DNA of 64,000 bases from SYOC01 sp964441775 (GCA_964441775.1 CAYTVL010000008.1:1-64000), one strand, 5' to 3'. Numbered from the stretch's first letter, positions 1-8,231 are shown. Notes: generated from the sequence alone by a model not told the origin. A program made the numbers and translations.

Positions 1-962
1 TCCGCATCACGAACCCCTTGGTATTCCCCAAAAGGTGTCCTGAAAATGCACTAGGCGAACTTGTCCCTGCCCAAGCACGGTTAGAACAAGCTCTAGCGTT
101 ATACAATCCTCAAGAGCACGGCACCTCTACCGCTCTCCATTCTGGGGGTAATCCTAAGGTGATTTGCCTCTGTTATGCAGCTTTTACCTTCTGGGGACTA
201 GGCTATCCGGACCAGGCCCTCCAGAGAAGTCACGAGGCGCTGACTTTGGCACGAGAGCTGGCTCACCCCTTAAGCCTGAGTTTCGCACTGTACTTTGCTG
301 CGGTACTCCATCAATTCCGTCAGGAAGGGCTACTGGCCCAAGAGCGAGCCGAGGCAGCTATTACGCTCGCAACCGAACAAGGATTTCTATCCTTTTTAGC
401 CTGGGGGCCTATCCTGCGGGGCTGGGCACTAGCCGAGCAGGGGCAAGCCAAGGAGGGTATCTCACAGGTCCGTCAGGGTTTAGCCGCCTACAGAACAGCA
501 GAATCCGGGTTATGGCAACGGTGGTTTCTTGCTCTCCTGGCCGAAGCCTATGGGAGAGCAGGGCAAGCTGAGGAAGGACTCGCCGCGCTGGCCGAAGCGT
601 TGGCGCTGGCAGACAATAGAGGGGAGCGGTTTTCCGAAGCCGAGCTGTATCGCCTCAAAGGCGAGCTGACGCTTCAACGGGAAAATCAAAAATCAAAAGG
701 CAAAGGGCAAAAGTCAAAAATCCCCAACACCCAAGCTGAGGCGGAAGCATGTTTCCTTAAAGCCATCGACATCGCTCAGAAGCAGCAAGCCAAGTCCCTT
801 GAACTGCGCGCGACAACAAGCCTCGCGCGACTATGGCGGCAGCAAGGCAAGAAAGCTGAAGCTCGCAAACTACTGTCGAATGTTTACAACTGGTTTACCG
901 AAGGGTTTGATACGAAGGACTTGCAAGAGGCCAAGGCGTTGTTGGACGAATTGAGCGGATGA
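1..962 (+). CDS. Cyclase-AAA-TPR regulator, C-terminal part (cut by window edge)
   Basis: This is the TPR-rich C-terminus of a large class III cyclase/AAA ATPase/TPR protein. It is recognised by similarity to the two full-length paralogues at 9421-12876 and 43670-47224: the shared words ALQRS-EALTLARELAH, AELYRLKGELTLQ, KAI-IA-KQQAKS and the closing WFTEGFDTKDLQEAKALL. The frame stays open to base 1, so the true start lies upstream; the TTG at 18 is not a credible start. In the first 45 bases another frame reads HHEPLG, which recalls the HHALG of the paralogue, so the copy may already carry a frameshift near the edge (weak, too little sequence). A lysine-rich linker sits where a short-word repeat is inserted in frame. 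A toxin-antitoxin pair follows 35 bases after the stop. Confidence 0.85.
   Translation, partial: RITNPLVFPKRCPENALGELVPAQARLEQALALYNPQEHGTSTALHSGGNPKVICLCYAAFTFWGLGYPDQALQRSHEALTLARELAHPLSLSFALYFAAVLHQFRQEGLLAQERAEAAITLATEQGFLSFLAWGPILRGWALAEQGQAKEGISQVRQGLAAYRTAESGLWQRWFLALLAEAYGRAGQAEEGLAALAEALALADNRGERFSEAELYRLKGELTLQRENQKSKGKGQKSKIPNTQAEAEACFLKAIDIAQKQQAKSLELRATTSLARLWRQQGKKAEARKLLSNVYNWFTEGFDTKDLQEAKALLDELSG
680..721 (+). repeat. In-frame short-word repeat in TPR linker (paralogue 1)
   Basis: The tract is made of near-repeats of AAAATCAAAAGGCAAAGGGC-type words and encodes a lysine/glutamine-rich linker (NQKSKGKGQKSK). The same words occur in reverse orientation in the paralogue at 43931-43972, at the same protein position between GELTLQ and the next TPR helix. 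The reading frame is kept open. Confidence 0.7.
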
Positions 963-997
963 ACGAATGATTCAACTAGGTGAAGGAGAAATGCGGT

Positions 998-1249
998 ATG
1001 CAGCCGTTGACCATTGAGATCCCCGCTGATGTTCTTCTCTCAACTGGGCAGTCGAGAGAAGAGTTTATTAAGGAAGCGAAGCTGCTTCTCGGCGCAAAGC
1101 TCTTTGAGTTAGGTCGCCTCTCTTCTGGGAAAGCGGCTCAGCTCTGTGACATGGGGCGCGTGGACTTCCTTTTGATGGTGAGTCGTATGGGTATTCCCGT
1201 GGCCGACCTTGACGAAGAGGAAATGCAACGGGAGTTTAAGGATGTCTGA
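998..1249 (+). CDS. UPF0175-family antitoxin
   Basis: A small protein of about 83 residues starting MQPLTIEIPADVL, with the usual UPF0175 core: an amphipathic SREEFIKEAKLLLGAKLFELGRLSSGKAAQLCDM helix-turn-helix-like stretch followed by a V(D)FL-RMGIPV-D segment near the C-terminus. UPF0175 proteins are typically antitoxins of DUF3368 (PIN-like) toxins, and a DUF3368 reading frame follows directly with an overlap (its ATG at 1242 lies inside the last codons of this gene). The start at 998 is preferred over an upstream GTG at 980 because AAGGAGAA at 983-990 is well placed for it. It lies 35 bases downstream of the cyclase-TPR stop in the same orientation, so it may be co-transcribed with it. 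Confidence 0.8.
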   Translation: MQPLTIEIPADVLLSTGQSREEFIKEAKLLLGAKLFELGRLSSGKAAQLCDMGRVDFLLMVSRMGIPVADLDEEEMQREFKDV

Positions 1250-1737
1250 GAGTGGACCAGTGGTGACGAACAGTGGACCCCTGATCGCACTTGCCAGCGT
1301 GGGACAGCTTGACTTACTGAGTGCACTCTACACTATAGTTCTTGTGCCGGAAGCGGTATGGTGTGAGGTCACTGAAGCTGGCGTGGGTCGACGGATCGCA
1401 TGAACTTGCTTCCGCCTCATGGGCTGTCCGAGTCACGCTTGATCTGCCGCCGGATCGTTTGCTGACAGAAGAATTAGGGGCCGGAGAAGCTGAAGCCATC
1501 GCGCTTGCCGTGCAACGCAATGCGCAATTGCTGCTCATGGACGACCGTCGCGCACGACGAGTCGCTGAATTGGCGTATGGACTGGGGGTCAAAGGAGCTG
1601 CCGGAATCTTGGTGGCGGCAAAACGTCAAGGGCTCGTCTCTACAGTACGTCCACTGCTCGAAATGATGCAAGTGCGTGGATACTATTTGTCTCCTCGACT
1701 GATCGAACGTGCATGCCATGAGGCCGGGGAGTCATAA
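1242..1737 (+). pseudogene. DUF3368 (PIN-like) toxin, frameshifted
   Basis: Two overlapping frames together rebuild one DUF3368 protein. The first (from ATG 1242) gives the N-terminus with VVTNSGPLIALASVGQLDLL and VPEAVWCEVTEAGVGR, then hits a stop near 1401. The second (phase +1) continues with SHELASASWAVRV, the acidic core ELGAGEAEAIALAV, LLLMDDRRARRVAE and KGAAGILVAAKRQGLV to the TAA at 1735. The junction lies around 1385-1395 (GGTCGACGGATCG) and needs one base removed to restore a single frame. The N-terminal metal-ligand half and the ELGxGEAEAI/DD half are thus separated, so active toxin is unlikely unless this is a sequencing error. The antitoxin upstream is intact. Confidence 0.75.
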
Positions 1738-1853
1738 TGAGGAGAGTGAGGACCGCCAGCAGTCCCAACAGCTTCCCCTTGGCAAGTAACAGCAGGGTTG
1801 GTATGGAGAGCTGATAACTTCGACAGAGACTTTCGTCCTCACAAGGGGGAATT

Positions 1854-2795
1854 ATGCGTTTGGTTACATTTCTGCGGCTCGGAGAAGCCCGGCTCGGGGC
1901 GATTGCTGGCGACCAAGTCATCGACCTGAATGCTGCGTATCAATTGATGCTGGAACGCGCGGGTCGAGCCCGTGCGCGTGAGATCGCTGCTGCGGTCGTG
2001 CCGCCAGACATGGTGGGGTTTCTCTCGGTTGGCGAAGAGGCCCTCGATGTGGCGCGCAAAACGGTGGCGTATGTCACCGGCGCGGAGCCCGGCGCGTTTG
2101 TGGGCCAGGGAGTTGTTTACGGACTCAAAGCGGTGACGCTAAAGGCCCCAGTGCCGCGCCCCACTAAACTCATCCTCGTCGGCCTCAATTACCGTGACCA
2201 CGCGGAAGAAGCCGGCATGAAAATCCCAGAGGAGCCCACACTGTTCTCCAAATACCCCAACTGTGTGATCGCGCCAGGCGAAGCCATTCGCATCCCCAAA
2301 GTCTCTACTCAGATTGATTTTGAAGGGGAGTTTGCTTTTGTCATCGGCAAACGCGGCAAGGACGTTCCCAAGAACGAAGCCATTAACTACGTGGCGGGCT
2401 ACACCATCGTGCATGATGTGAGCTGCCGCGATTATCAAATGCGCACCGGTCAGTGGATGGTGGGAAAAACCTTCGACACCTTCGCGCCGATGGGACCGTG
2501 CCTGGTGCTGAAAGACGAGATTCCTGATCCCCACAATCTCAACCTCACGACCCGCCTCAATGGCGTGGTCATGCAAAGCTCGAACACTAAACATCTGATC
2601 TTTAATACCTTCGATCTGATCGCCTACATGTCACAGGTGTTCACGTTGGAGCCTGGTGATGTGGTGTCCACTGGGACACCCGCTGGCGTGGGGTTCGCGC
2701 GCAAGCCGCAGATTTTCATGAAGGCGGGCGATGTGGTGCGCATCGAGATTGAAGGAATCGGGGTGCTGGAGAACCCGATTGCGGGAGCGGAGTGA
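1854..2795 (+). CDS. Fumarylacetoacetate hydrolase (FAH) family protein
   Basis: A 313-residue member of the FAH superfamily, which cleaves or hydrates/decarboxylates beta-keto or acylpyruvate-type acids with a divalent metal. The N-terminal about 100 residues are the variable cap; the catalytic domain starts at KLILVGLNYRDHAEE (about 105-119). Metal ligands are visible as E157 and E159 in DFEGEFAFVIG and D188 in IVHDVSCRD. The C-terminus has the family signature LEPGDVVSTGTPAGVG. The exact substrate cannot be read from sequence. A strong ribosome site (AAGGGGGAA) precedes the ATG. The following Ltp2-like thiolase and DUF35 gene on the same strand suggest a role in degradation of an aromatic or alicyclic CoA-linked side chain. 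Confidence 0.85.
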   Translation: MRLVTFLRLGEARLGAIAGDQVIDLNAAYQLMLERAGRARAREIAAAVVPPDMVGFLSVGEEALDVARKTVAYVTGAEPGAFVGQGVVYGLKAVTLKAPVPRPTKLILVGLNYRDHAEEAGMKIPEEPTLFSKYPNCVIAPGEAIRIPKVSTQIDFEGEFAFVIGKRGKDVPKNEAINYVAGYTIVHDVSCRDYQMRTGQWMVGKTFDTFAPMGPCLVLKDEIPDPHNLNLTTRLNGVVMQSSNTKHLIFNTFDLIAYMSQVFTLEPGDVVSTGTPAGVGFARKPQIFMKAGDVVRIEIEGIGVLENPIAGAE

Positions 2796-2839
2796 TCTAT
2801 AGCCCAATTCAAACAACGGACCTTTCATAACTAAAAGCA

Positions 2840-2899
2840 AAAATCCCCCCTTCCCCCTTTTGACAAAGGGGGGCAACGCAAAGCGTGGGGGGATTTTGA
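2840..2899. repeat. C-run/G-run inverted repeat, possible terminator
   Basis: An AAATCCCCCCTTCCCCC arm followed by TTTTGACAAAGGGGGG and then GGGGGGATTTT forms an imperfect hairpin between the FAH and thiolase genes. This architecture (AAATCCCCC ... GGGGGATTT) is a widespread dispersed bacterial repeat from general knowledge. It could also stop transcription from the FAH gene, which would separate it from the thiolase. Confidence 0.6.
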
Positions 2900-2930
2900 T
2901 ACTCATTGCTAATGGAAAAAGGAGTTTCGT

Positions 2931-4100
2931 GTGACAGACTACTCCATCAAAGACAAAGTCGCCATCGTTGGCATTGGCGAAACGCGCTACTACAAAGCTG
3001 GGCAGTCGCCAGTCAGCGAATTTCAGCTCGCTCTCGAAGCAATCCAAAAAGCGGTGGCGGACGCCGGGCTACGGATTGAAGATATCGACGGGTTTGCTTC
3101 GTACAGCGATGACCGAAACGATCCGACCCGTTTAGCCGGGGCGCTGGGAATCCCCCAGATCCAGTTCTCCAACATGCACTGGGGCGGTGGTGGTGGCGGG
3201 ATGGCTGGGGCTGTAGGTAATGCAGCGGCGGCCGTTGTAGCGGGCTACGCCAAACACGTCGTGGCGTTTCGCGCTCTCGCCCAAGGCCAATTTGGTCGCT
3301 TCGGTCAGGGGCACGCTGGTTCCCGCGTGCGCGGGGCGGCGGCGTACACCGCGCCGTATGGACTCATGTCCCCAGCACAGATGTTCGCTATGCGCACGCA
3401 ACGCTTCATGCATGAACACAATATCGGTCAAGAAGCCCTGTGCGCTATTTCTCTTGCCGCCTACAAACATGCGCAACACAATCCGCGTGCAGTCATGTAC
3501 GGGCGTCCGCTGACGCGCGAGGCTTACTACAATTCGCGTTGGATCGTTGAGCCGTTCCACCTGTTTGACTGCTGTCAGGAGAACGATGGTGCTGCTGCGG
3601 TTGTCTTGACGAGAGCCGACCGCGCGCGGGATCTGCGTCATAAACCTGTGTACTTGATGGCGGCGGCGCAAGGGACTGGCTATCGTCAATGGGTCCCGGC
3701 TCACAATGATCCCGACTACGCGACCTCTAACTTCAAAACGCTCGCGCCCCGGTTGTACGAGATGGCGGGGATCGCGCCCAAAGATGTGGACGTAGTCCAG
3801 ATCTACGAGAACTTCACTGGTGGTGTGCTCATGAGTCTTGTGGAGCACGGTTTCTGTGATGCCGACGAAGCTGAGCAATTCTGCACCAACGGCAATCTCG
3901 AATGGCCGAATGGCAGACTACCCATCAACACCAGTGGCGGCAATCTCGCCGAAGCCTACATGCACGGGCTCGAACTCGTGCTTGAAGGCGTGCGACAGTT
4001 GCGCGGCGACTCAACCTGTCAAGTAAAAGATGCGCGCGTCTGTCTCGTCGCGGCGGGGCCAATGGTGTCGCCGGTGAGTAATTTGTTGTTGAGGAATTGA
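2931..4100 (+). CDS. Ltp2-like thiolase-superfamily protein (lipid-transfer/retro-aldolase type)
   Basis: A 389-residue thiolase-fold protein starting at GTG 2931 behind AAAAAGGAG. It has the KVAIVGIGETRY N-terminus and IDGFASYSDDRNDP of the nondecarboxylating, DUF35-partnered group. The usual active-site cysteine region is replaced by a glycine run (HWGGGGGGMAG, about 83-93), so it is unlikely to be a normal acetyl-CoA acyltransferase. Tyrosines at Y292 (VQIYENF) and Y343 (AEAYMHG) fall where the two catalytic tyrosines of the actinobacterial steroid retro-aldolase Ltp2 are placed (from memory, about 294 and 344). With the adjacent DUF35 protein it probably forms an Ltp2-DUF35-type aldolase that releases a short acyl-CoA from a beta-hydroxyacyl-CoA side chain. 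The steroid or other substrate is unproven. Confidence 0.8.
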   Translation: MTDYSIKDKVAIVGIGETRYYKAGQSPVSEFQLALEAIQKAVADAGLRIEDIDGFASYSDDRNDPTRLAGALGIPQIQFSNMHWGGGGGGMAGAVGNAAAAVVAGYAKHVVAFRALAQGQFGRFGQGHAGSRVRGAAAYTAPYGLMSPAQMFAMRTQRFMHEHNIGQEALCAISLAAYKHAQHNPRAVMYGRPLTREAYYNSRWIVEPFHLFDCCQENDGAAAVVLTRADRARDLRHKPVYLMAAAQGTGYRQWVPAHNDPDYATSNFKTLAPRLYEMAGIAPKDVDVVQIYENFTGGVLMSLVEHGFCDADEAEQFCTNGNLEWPNGRLPINTSGGNLAEAYMHGLELVLEGVRQLRGDSTCQVKDARVCLVAAGPMVSPVSNLLLRN

Positions 4101-4102
4101 AA

Positions 4103-4203
4103 CGTAGTGCGTGGTGCGTCTTGCGTGATTAAGAAAATTCGCGCCCTCGCCCTTCTGTCTTACGCACCACGTAACATGCATCACGTGATACGCTCTACGT
4201 CCG
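4103..4203. repeat. Short-word inverted repeat (GCACCACGT family)
   Basis: The left part carries GTGCGTGGTGCGTCTTGCGTG and the right part TTACGCACCACGTAACATG and CACGTGATACG, so the two halves are inverted copies built from the same 7-8 base words. The same word family occurs at 59815-59902. It lies just before the DUF35 gene and holds no credible coding sequence. Confidence 0.65.
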
Positions 4204-4235
4204 AGCCCAACAATTTTTCCAGGTTGAGGAACACA

Positions 4236-4688
4236 ATGTCCGAAAATAACATGACTACCGAATCCTACCTCCCCGAAGGCATGCCACTGCCTGCGCCCAT
4301 GCCGGACGGGCTCGATGCCCCGTTTTGGGAAGGAACGCGCAATCACAAGCTGCTCGTGCAGCGCTGCAACGCGTGTAGCGGCTTTCAGTTCGGTCCCGAA
4401 TGGATCTGCCATAAGTGCCGCTCCACCGATGTAGGCTGGGCGCAGTGCTCGGGAAACGGCAAGGTCTATGCGTTCGAGCGCGTCTGGCATCCTGTGCATA
4501 AAGCCCTGCGAGACAAAGGACCGTATCTCATCGTTCTGGTTGCATTGCCCGATGCCGACAACGTGCGCATGGTGGGCAATCTTATTGGCGATCCCCAACA
4601 AGACGTCAAAATTGGTGATGATGTTGAAGTGGTGTGGGAAGACCATCAAGATGTTACACTGGTGCAATGGCGACGCGTAGCACAATGA
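4236..4688 (+). CDS. DUF35 OB-fold protein with zinc ribbon (partner of the thiolase)
   Basis: A 150-residue protein with an N-terminal rubredoxin-like zinc ribbon (QRCNAC and ICHKC, two CxxC pairs) followed by an OB-fold with GNGKVYAFERVWHP and RMVGNLIG. This is the DUF35 family, whose members bind acyl-CoA and complex with thiolase-like enzymes such as Ltp2 or HMG-CoA synthase. The open frame extends further upstream to 4107, but that stretch is repeat sequence. ATG 4236 with TGAGGA a few bases upstream and a normal DUF35 N-terminus (ESYLPEGMPLPAP) is the better start. Its TGA overlaps the ATG of the GDPD gene (ATGA at 4685-4688), indicating coupled translation. Confidence 0.87.
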   Translation: MSENNMTTESYLPEGMPLPAPMPDGLDAPFWEGTRNHKLLVQRCNACSGFQFGPEWICHKCRSTDVGWAQCSGNGKVYAFERVWHPVHKALRDKGPYLIVLVALPDADNVRMVGNLIGDPQQDVKIGDDVEVVWEDHQDVTLVQWRRVAQ

Positions 4689-5377
4689 TTGTCACTTCCC
4701 ATCGCGGGGCGGGTTTCCTCGAACCGGAAAACACTCTCCGCGCCATTCGTCGGGCAATCACCCTTGGTGCAGATCAAGTCGAACTCGACGCTCAACTCAC
4801 ACGCGACGGTCATCTGATCCTCATGCATGATGAGACAGTTGAGCGCACGACCAACGGCGCGGGTAAAGTTGCCGAATTGACATTGGCGGAGATTCGCCAA
4901 CTCGATGCCGGTCAGGGCGAGCAAGTCCCAACGTTGGAAGAAGTGCTTGCCCTGACTGACGGAAAAATAACGCCGCAGATTGAACTGAAAGGGCCAAGCA
5001 CGGTTGCCGCGGTGGTGCGGGCTCTTGAAGCGGCGGGAAGAATCGAGACGGTTATCCTGACCTCTTTTTTACATCAGCAACTGGTCGAGGCCCGCCAGCT
5101 CATTGCTCATGTACAGACCGGCGCCTTATGGGGTCGTCTCCCGGTCGATGTAGTCTCTCGCTCGCAACAATTGGGCGTGCGCGCCCTGCATATCTGGCAC
5201 GAATTCATCGACGCTAAGCTGCTGGCGGATGCGCATGCGTGTGGGCTGCTGGTCCGCGCGTGGAACGCGAACACAGAAGAAGCTATGCAACGGCTCATCG
5301 ATCTTGGAGTCGATGCCATCGGCTCGGATCGTCCAGACTTGCTGCTCGATGTTTGTCGCCGATCTGGTGTGCGCTGA
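4685..5377 (+). CDS. Glycerophosphodiester phosphodiesterase family protein
   Basis: A 230-residue GDPD/PI-PLC-type TIM barrel that hydrolyses glycerophosphodiesters to glycerol-3-phosphate and an alcohol with a divalent metal. The motifs are all present and close to the N-terminus: SHRG (catalytic His), PENTLRA (Glu ligand), VELDAQLTRDG and LMHDETVERTTNG (second His). There is no signal peptide with the start at 4685, so the enzyme looks cytoplasmic. That start overlaps the DUF35 stop as ATGA; an in-frame ATG at 4667 is possible but would overlap by 22 bases. The C-terminal VRAWNANTEEAMQRLIDLGVDAIGSDRPD is typical. Its link to the thiolase/DUF35 pair is positional only. Confidence 0.88.
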   Translation: MIVTSHRGAGFLEPENTLRAIRRAITLGADQVELDAQLTRDGHLILMHDETVERTTNGAGKVAELTLAEIRQLDAGQGEQVPTLEEVLALTDGKITPQIELKGPSTVAAVVRALEAAGRIETVILTSFLHQQLVEARQLIAHVQTGALWGRLPVDVVSRSQQLGVRALHIWHEFIDAKLLADAHACGLLVRAWNANTEEAMQRLIDLGVDAIGSDRPDLLLDVCRRSGVR

Positions 5378-5394
5378 TAACGTCTGACCTCTTT

Positions 5395-6741
5395 TTATGC
5401 AGCTTCTTTGACTTGTGAAAAGTTAATCTCCTGTTCCGGGTGAACGCCCAACCAAAAGAACGCGCCGATAACAGCTAACCCTGCAGAGGCGTACAGCGCG
5501 CCCTCCCACCCGAAATGATGAGCCAGAAAGGGCGTGAGCGTCGGCGACAAGGCGCCGCCCAAGTTTCCCCCCATGTTCATAAAACCGCCGGCAATCCCTG
5601 CGTGTCTTTTAGCCAAGTCAATCGTCGTGGCGAAACAAGCGGGCGCCCCAAGAAAAAGGGAGCCCGCCCCGAGCGAAAGAAAGACCACTGCCCACAATGG
5701 ATGGGAAGCCGCCGCCCCGGCGCAGATCCACCCAGCTCCCATGAGTAACCCGACCGTCCCTAAGGCACAGCGCCCCATGCGTTTGCCATAACGTTGGCTC
5801 AAGTAATCCGAGCCCCAACCAGCTACGGGAGCGACGATGGCCGCCGTCAAGAACGGCAGACTGCCGTAGAGTCCCCCATGAGTGATCGAGAATCCTCGCA
5901 CATTGACGAGGTAAAGATAGAACCAGGAAAAATATAGATAGGCGACATAACCGATAGTGAAGTACGCTGCAGTGACGCACCACAGACTCTTGTTGCGCAG
6001 CAGCGCAGGCCACGGATTCACGGGATTCGCGTCAGGATGAGGAAGCATGGATTCCTCGGCAGCCTGGGTAATGTAGCGCAGCTCGGCGTGGTTGAGCCAA
6101 GGATGCTGTTGCGGATGGTCGCGCGCAAGCCAATACCACAACGCGGCAAGCCCAACACCCACGGCACCAGCCAGATAAAACGCCATGCGCCAGCCCAGCG
6201 TCACCATAATGGCGACAATCAGCGGCGGCGTCACGGCGGCCCCCAGCATACTTCCACTTCCGCCAATGCCGATCGCTTGCGCCCGTTCGTGCGGCGGAAT
6301 CCAGTTAGCCACAAGGCGATTGCGATTCGGTAACGTCGCCGCTTCTCCGGCGCCGATTAAAATCCGCACGATCATAAACGATCCCATGACACCGAATAGC
6401 GGAACGAGAAAGAGGACATCGGCAAAAGCCGTAAGCACGGTGAAGGTAGACCACCAAAAAATAGCGGCGGCTAACACTCGCCTGGGACCGAATCGATCAC
6501 CAAGCCAACCCCCAGGAATCTGTAACAGTGCATACCCTAACACGAACGCGCTGAACACAGACCCCATCTGCACTTCAGTCAGGCCGTACTCCGGGATGAT
6601 ATATTTGGCGGCGATGGAAATGTTGACCCGGTCGATGAACATCAGCACATCGACAATGAAGATCAGGCCAATCATCAGCCAGCGAATGCGGGTGGCCCGT
6701 GCAGTCATCGGCGTGACCACCGCTTCGATGCCGTGTTCCAT
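5395..6741 (-). CDS. MFS transporter, anion:cation symporter (ACS)-like
   Basis: A 448-residue major facilitator with about 12 membrane segments. The N-terminal half shows FIDRVNISIAAKYIIPEYGLTEVQMG and the cytoplasmic loop GGWLGDRFGPRR; the second conserved stretch GAGEAATLPNRNRLVANWIPPHERAQAIG is characteristic of the ACS family (hexuronate, tartrate, phthalate and related organic anions). Import of an organic acid anion with protons is therefore the likely role, but the substrate cannot be set. It converges on the GDPD gene (17 bases between stop codons), with no obvious terminator between them. It lies upstream of an epoxide-hydrolase-like/VOC/MaoC run on the same strand, which may use its substrate. 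Confidence 0.85.
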   Translation of the reverse strand: MEHGIEAVVTPMTARATRIRWLMIGLIFIVDVLMFIDRVNISIAAKYIIPEYGLTEVQMGSVFSAFVLGYALLQIPGGWLGDRFGPRRVLAAAIFWWSTFTVLTAFADVLFLVPLFGVMGSFMIVRILIGAGEAATLPNRNRLVANWIPPHERAQAIGIGGSGSMLGAAVTPPLIVAIMVTLGWRMAFYLAGAVGVGLAALWYWLARDHPQQHPWLNHAELRYITQAAEESMLPHPDANPVNPWPALLRNKSLWCVTAAYFTIGYVAYLYFSWFYLYLVNVRGFSITHGGLYGSLPFLTAAIVAPVAGWGSDYLSQRYGKRMGRCALGTVGLLMGAGWICAGAAASHPLWAVVFLSLGAGSLFLGAPACFATTIDLAKRHAGIAGGFMNMGGNLGGALSPTLTPFLAHHFGWEGALYASAGLAVIGAFFWLGVHPEQEINFSQVKEAA

Positions 6742-6844
6742 GTCTCCTCCCCCTTTTTTAACGGGTGACGTTCGGCAGTGTTATGGCGCGCTGTTGCCGT
6801 GAATATCAAGGGTACGGCGCGTGACAGAAGCGACTTCGTGCAGT

Positions 6845-7726
6845 TTATGACCGGCGCAAAAATTCGACGACCTTGGCGTTCACCTCTGCTGGCCGTTCCA
6901 GGTGCAGAAAATGACCGGCGCCTGGAAGAATGATTTTTTCGAGCCCCGCAGCAAAGAACTGGTCCATGCTGTTAAACGCCTCAAGTCTTCCCGGACGGTC
7001 TTTGGTGCCATGAAACGCGAGCGCCGGCGCCGGCGTGGAAGTTGCGGTAGCTTTTTCCTGAAGCTGAGCCAAGGCCGGATCGCGGTTCGCTGGGTGCATC
7101 GTGTGACGGTAGTAGTTGATCGCTGCGGTCACTACCCCAGGCTGACGGAACGTCTGCCTCACACTTTCCATGACCTCGAATGGAATGTCATATTCCGGCG
7201 ACGCATCGCGCCACCACTTTTCCAGAAACTCATAATCGTTGGCCATGACCGCTTGCTCGGCGAACGGCATCTGGAAAAAGTACGCATGCCAGCCGCCTTT
7301 GATCATGTCGTAGTTTGTCGCCAATGCCCCTAGTAACGTCGCAGGATGCGCAGCAGCGAGAGTGACAATTTTGCGCACGCGGTCCGGGGCCAGGGCGGCA
7401 GCGCCATACGTCGCCAGGGCTCCCCAATCATGCCCCACTACGTATGCCTGCGTCTCTCCTAGCGCCGTGATCAACGACACTGCGTCTTGCGCCAGTAGCA
7501 CAGACTGATAGCGCTCATCTTTCGGTCGTCCAGTCGGCGCATAGCCGCGCATAAACGGGGCCACGACTCGGAACCCTGCTTCAGCTAGGACTGGCCCGAG
7601 ATAGCGATACGTGAAGGCATTATCCGGGAACCCGTGCAAACAGAGAACAAGAGGTCCGGCTCCCATTTCGAGATAGTGAAACTCAATCCCATTGGCTTGC
7701 ACTTGACCTGGACGGAAATTGTCCAT
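6845..7726 (-). CDS. Alpha/beta hydrolase, epoxide hydrolase/haloalkane dehalogenase type
   Basis: A 293-residue alpha/beta hydrolase starting MDNFRPGQVQANG; AGGAGGA directly upstream of 7726 decides the start over a longer frame. The oxyanion motif HGFPDN is at about 31-36. The nucleophile elbow GHDWGA has aspartate at about 100, not serine, which is the signature of epoxide hydrolases and dehalogenases (ester intermediate on Asp). The C-terminal HGTKD and GAGHFLHLERP supply the acid and the base His. The preferred substrate cannot be read. It follows a VOC gene by 29 bases on the same strand, so the two are probably co-transcribed. Confidence 0.87.
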   Translation of the reverse strand: MDNFRPGQVQANGIEFHYLEMGAGPLVLCLHGFPDNAFTYRYLGPVLAEAGFRVVAPFMRGYAPTGRPKDERYQSVLLAQDAVSLITALGETQAYVVGHDWGALATYGAAALAPDRVRKIVTLAAAHPATLLGALATNYDMIKGGWHAYFFQMPFAEQAVMANDYEFLEKWWRDASPEYDIPFEVMESVRQTFRQPGVVTAAINYYRHTMHPANRDPALAQLQEKATATSTPAPALAFHGTKDRPGRLEAFNSMDQFFAAGLEKIILPGAGHFLHLERPAEVNAKVVEFLRRS

Positions 7727-7755
7727 GATTTCCTCCTTCTTGCTCCGATCAGGCG

Positions 7756-8217
7756 CTAGGCGAACTGCAGCAGCTCGATCACTGACCCGTCGGGGTCCGT
7801 GAAGCACACAAACCAGTCACTCCCTTTACCATCTTTCCTAGGAATCTCTTGCGGTTCAGAGAAAAACTCAACTCCCGGCATGTTGGCGGCCTTCACTTTG
7901 TCACACAGTTCCCGCAAATGGTCGGTGACCAGCGCGATGCGAGCAATGCCAACGTGCCACAGATGTGGATAGGGTTTCCCTTCGGGTTTTGGACTTTTCC
8001 ATTCGAGCAAGTCGATACGCGTGGCCCGTTTGTCGTCGCCGCATTGCAACAGCGCCGCCCGTCCAACCGGGTGCGACATCCGCAAGCCGCGCTCAAGATA
8101 TTTGTTGCCGACTTCGCCGAGGTCGCGTGCGATTCGGAATCCCAACAATTCATAAAAAGCTAACGACCGTTCAAAGTTCGTGACGTTTACATTGATGTGA
8201 TAAATGCCTCTGACCAT
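7756..8217 (-). CDS. VOC (glyoxalase/extradiol dioxygenase-like) family protein
   Basis: A 153-residue single-unit vicinal-oxygen-chelate protein. It begins MVRGIYHINVNVTNFERSLAFYELLGF, with the first metal His in YHINV. Later segments include HLWHVGIARIALVTDHLRELCDKV and the closing DPDGSVIELLQF, with the second His/Glu pair. An ATG further upstream exists in frame, but AGGAGGA just before 8217 supports this start. Members act as dioxygenases, isomerases or lyases; no specific reaction can be assigned. A 170-bp inverted-repeat element begins only a few bases upstream of its ribosome site, so its promoter may lie within or beyond that element. Confidence 0.82.
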   Translation of the reverse strand: MVRGIYHINVNVTNFERSLAFYELLGFRIARDLGEVGNKYLERGLRMSHPVGRAALLQCGDDKRATRIDLLEWKSPKPEGKPYPHLWHVGIARIALVTDHLRELCDKVKAANMPGVEFFSEPQEIPRKDGKGSDWFVCFTDPDGSVIELLQFA

Positions 8218-8231
8218 GACTTCCTCCTTAG

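Noticed and set aside
1746..1842. GTGAGGAC...GTCCTCAC inverted ends as a further small mobile element
   Set aside because: The ends recall AGGAC/GTCCT of the 170-bp element, but the ACAAAAC parts and the inner core are missing; eight bases can match by chance.
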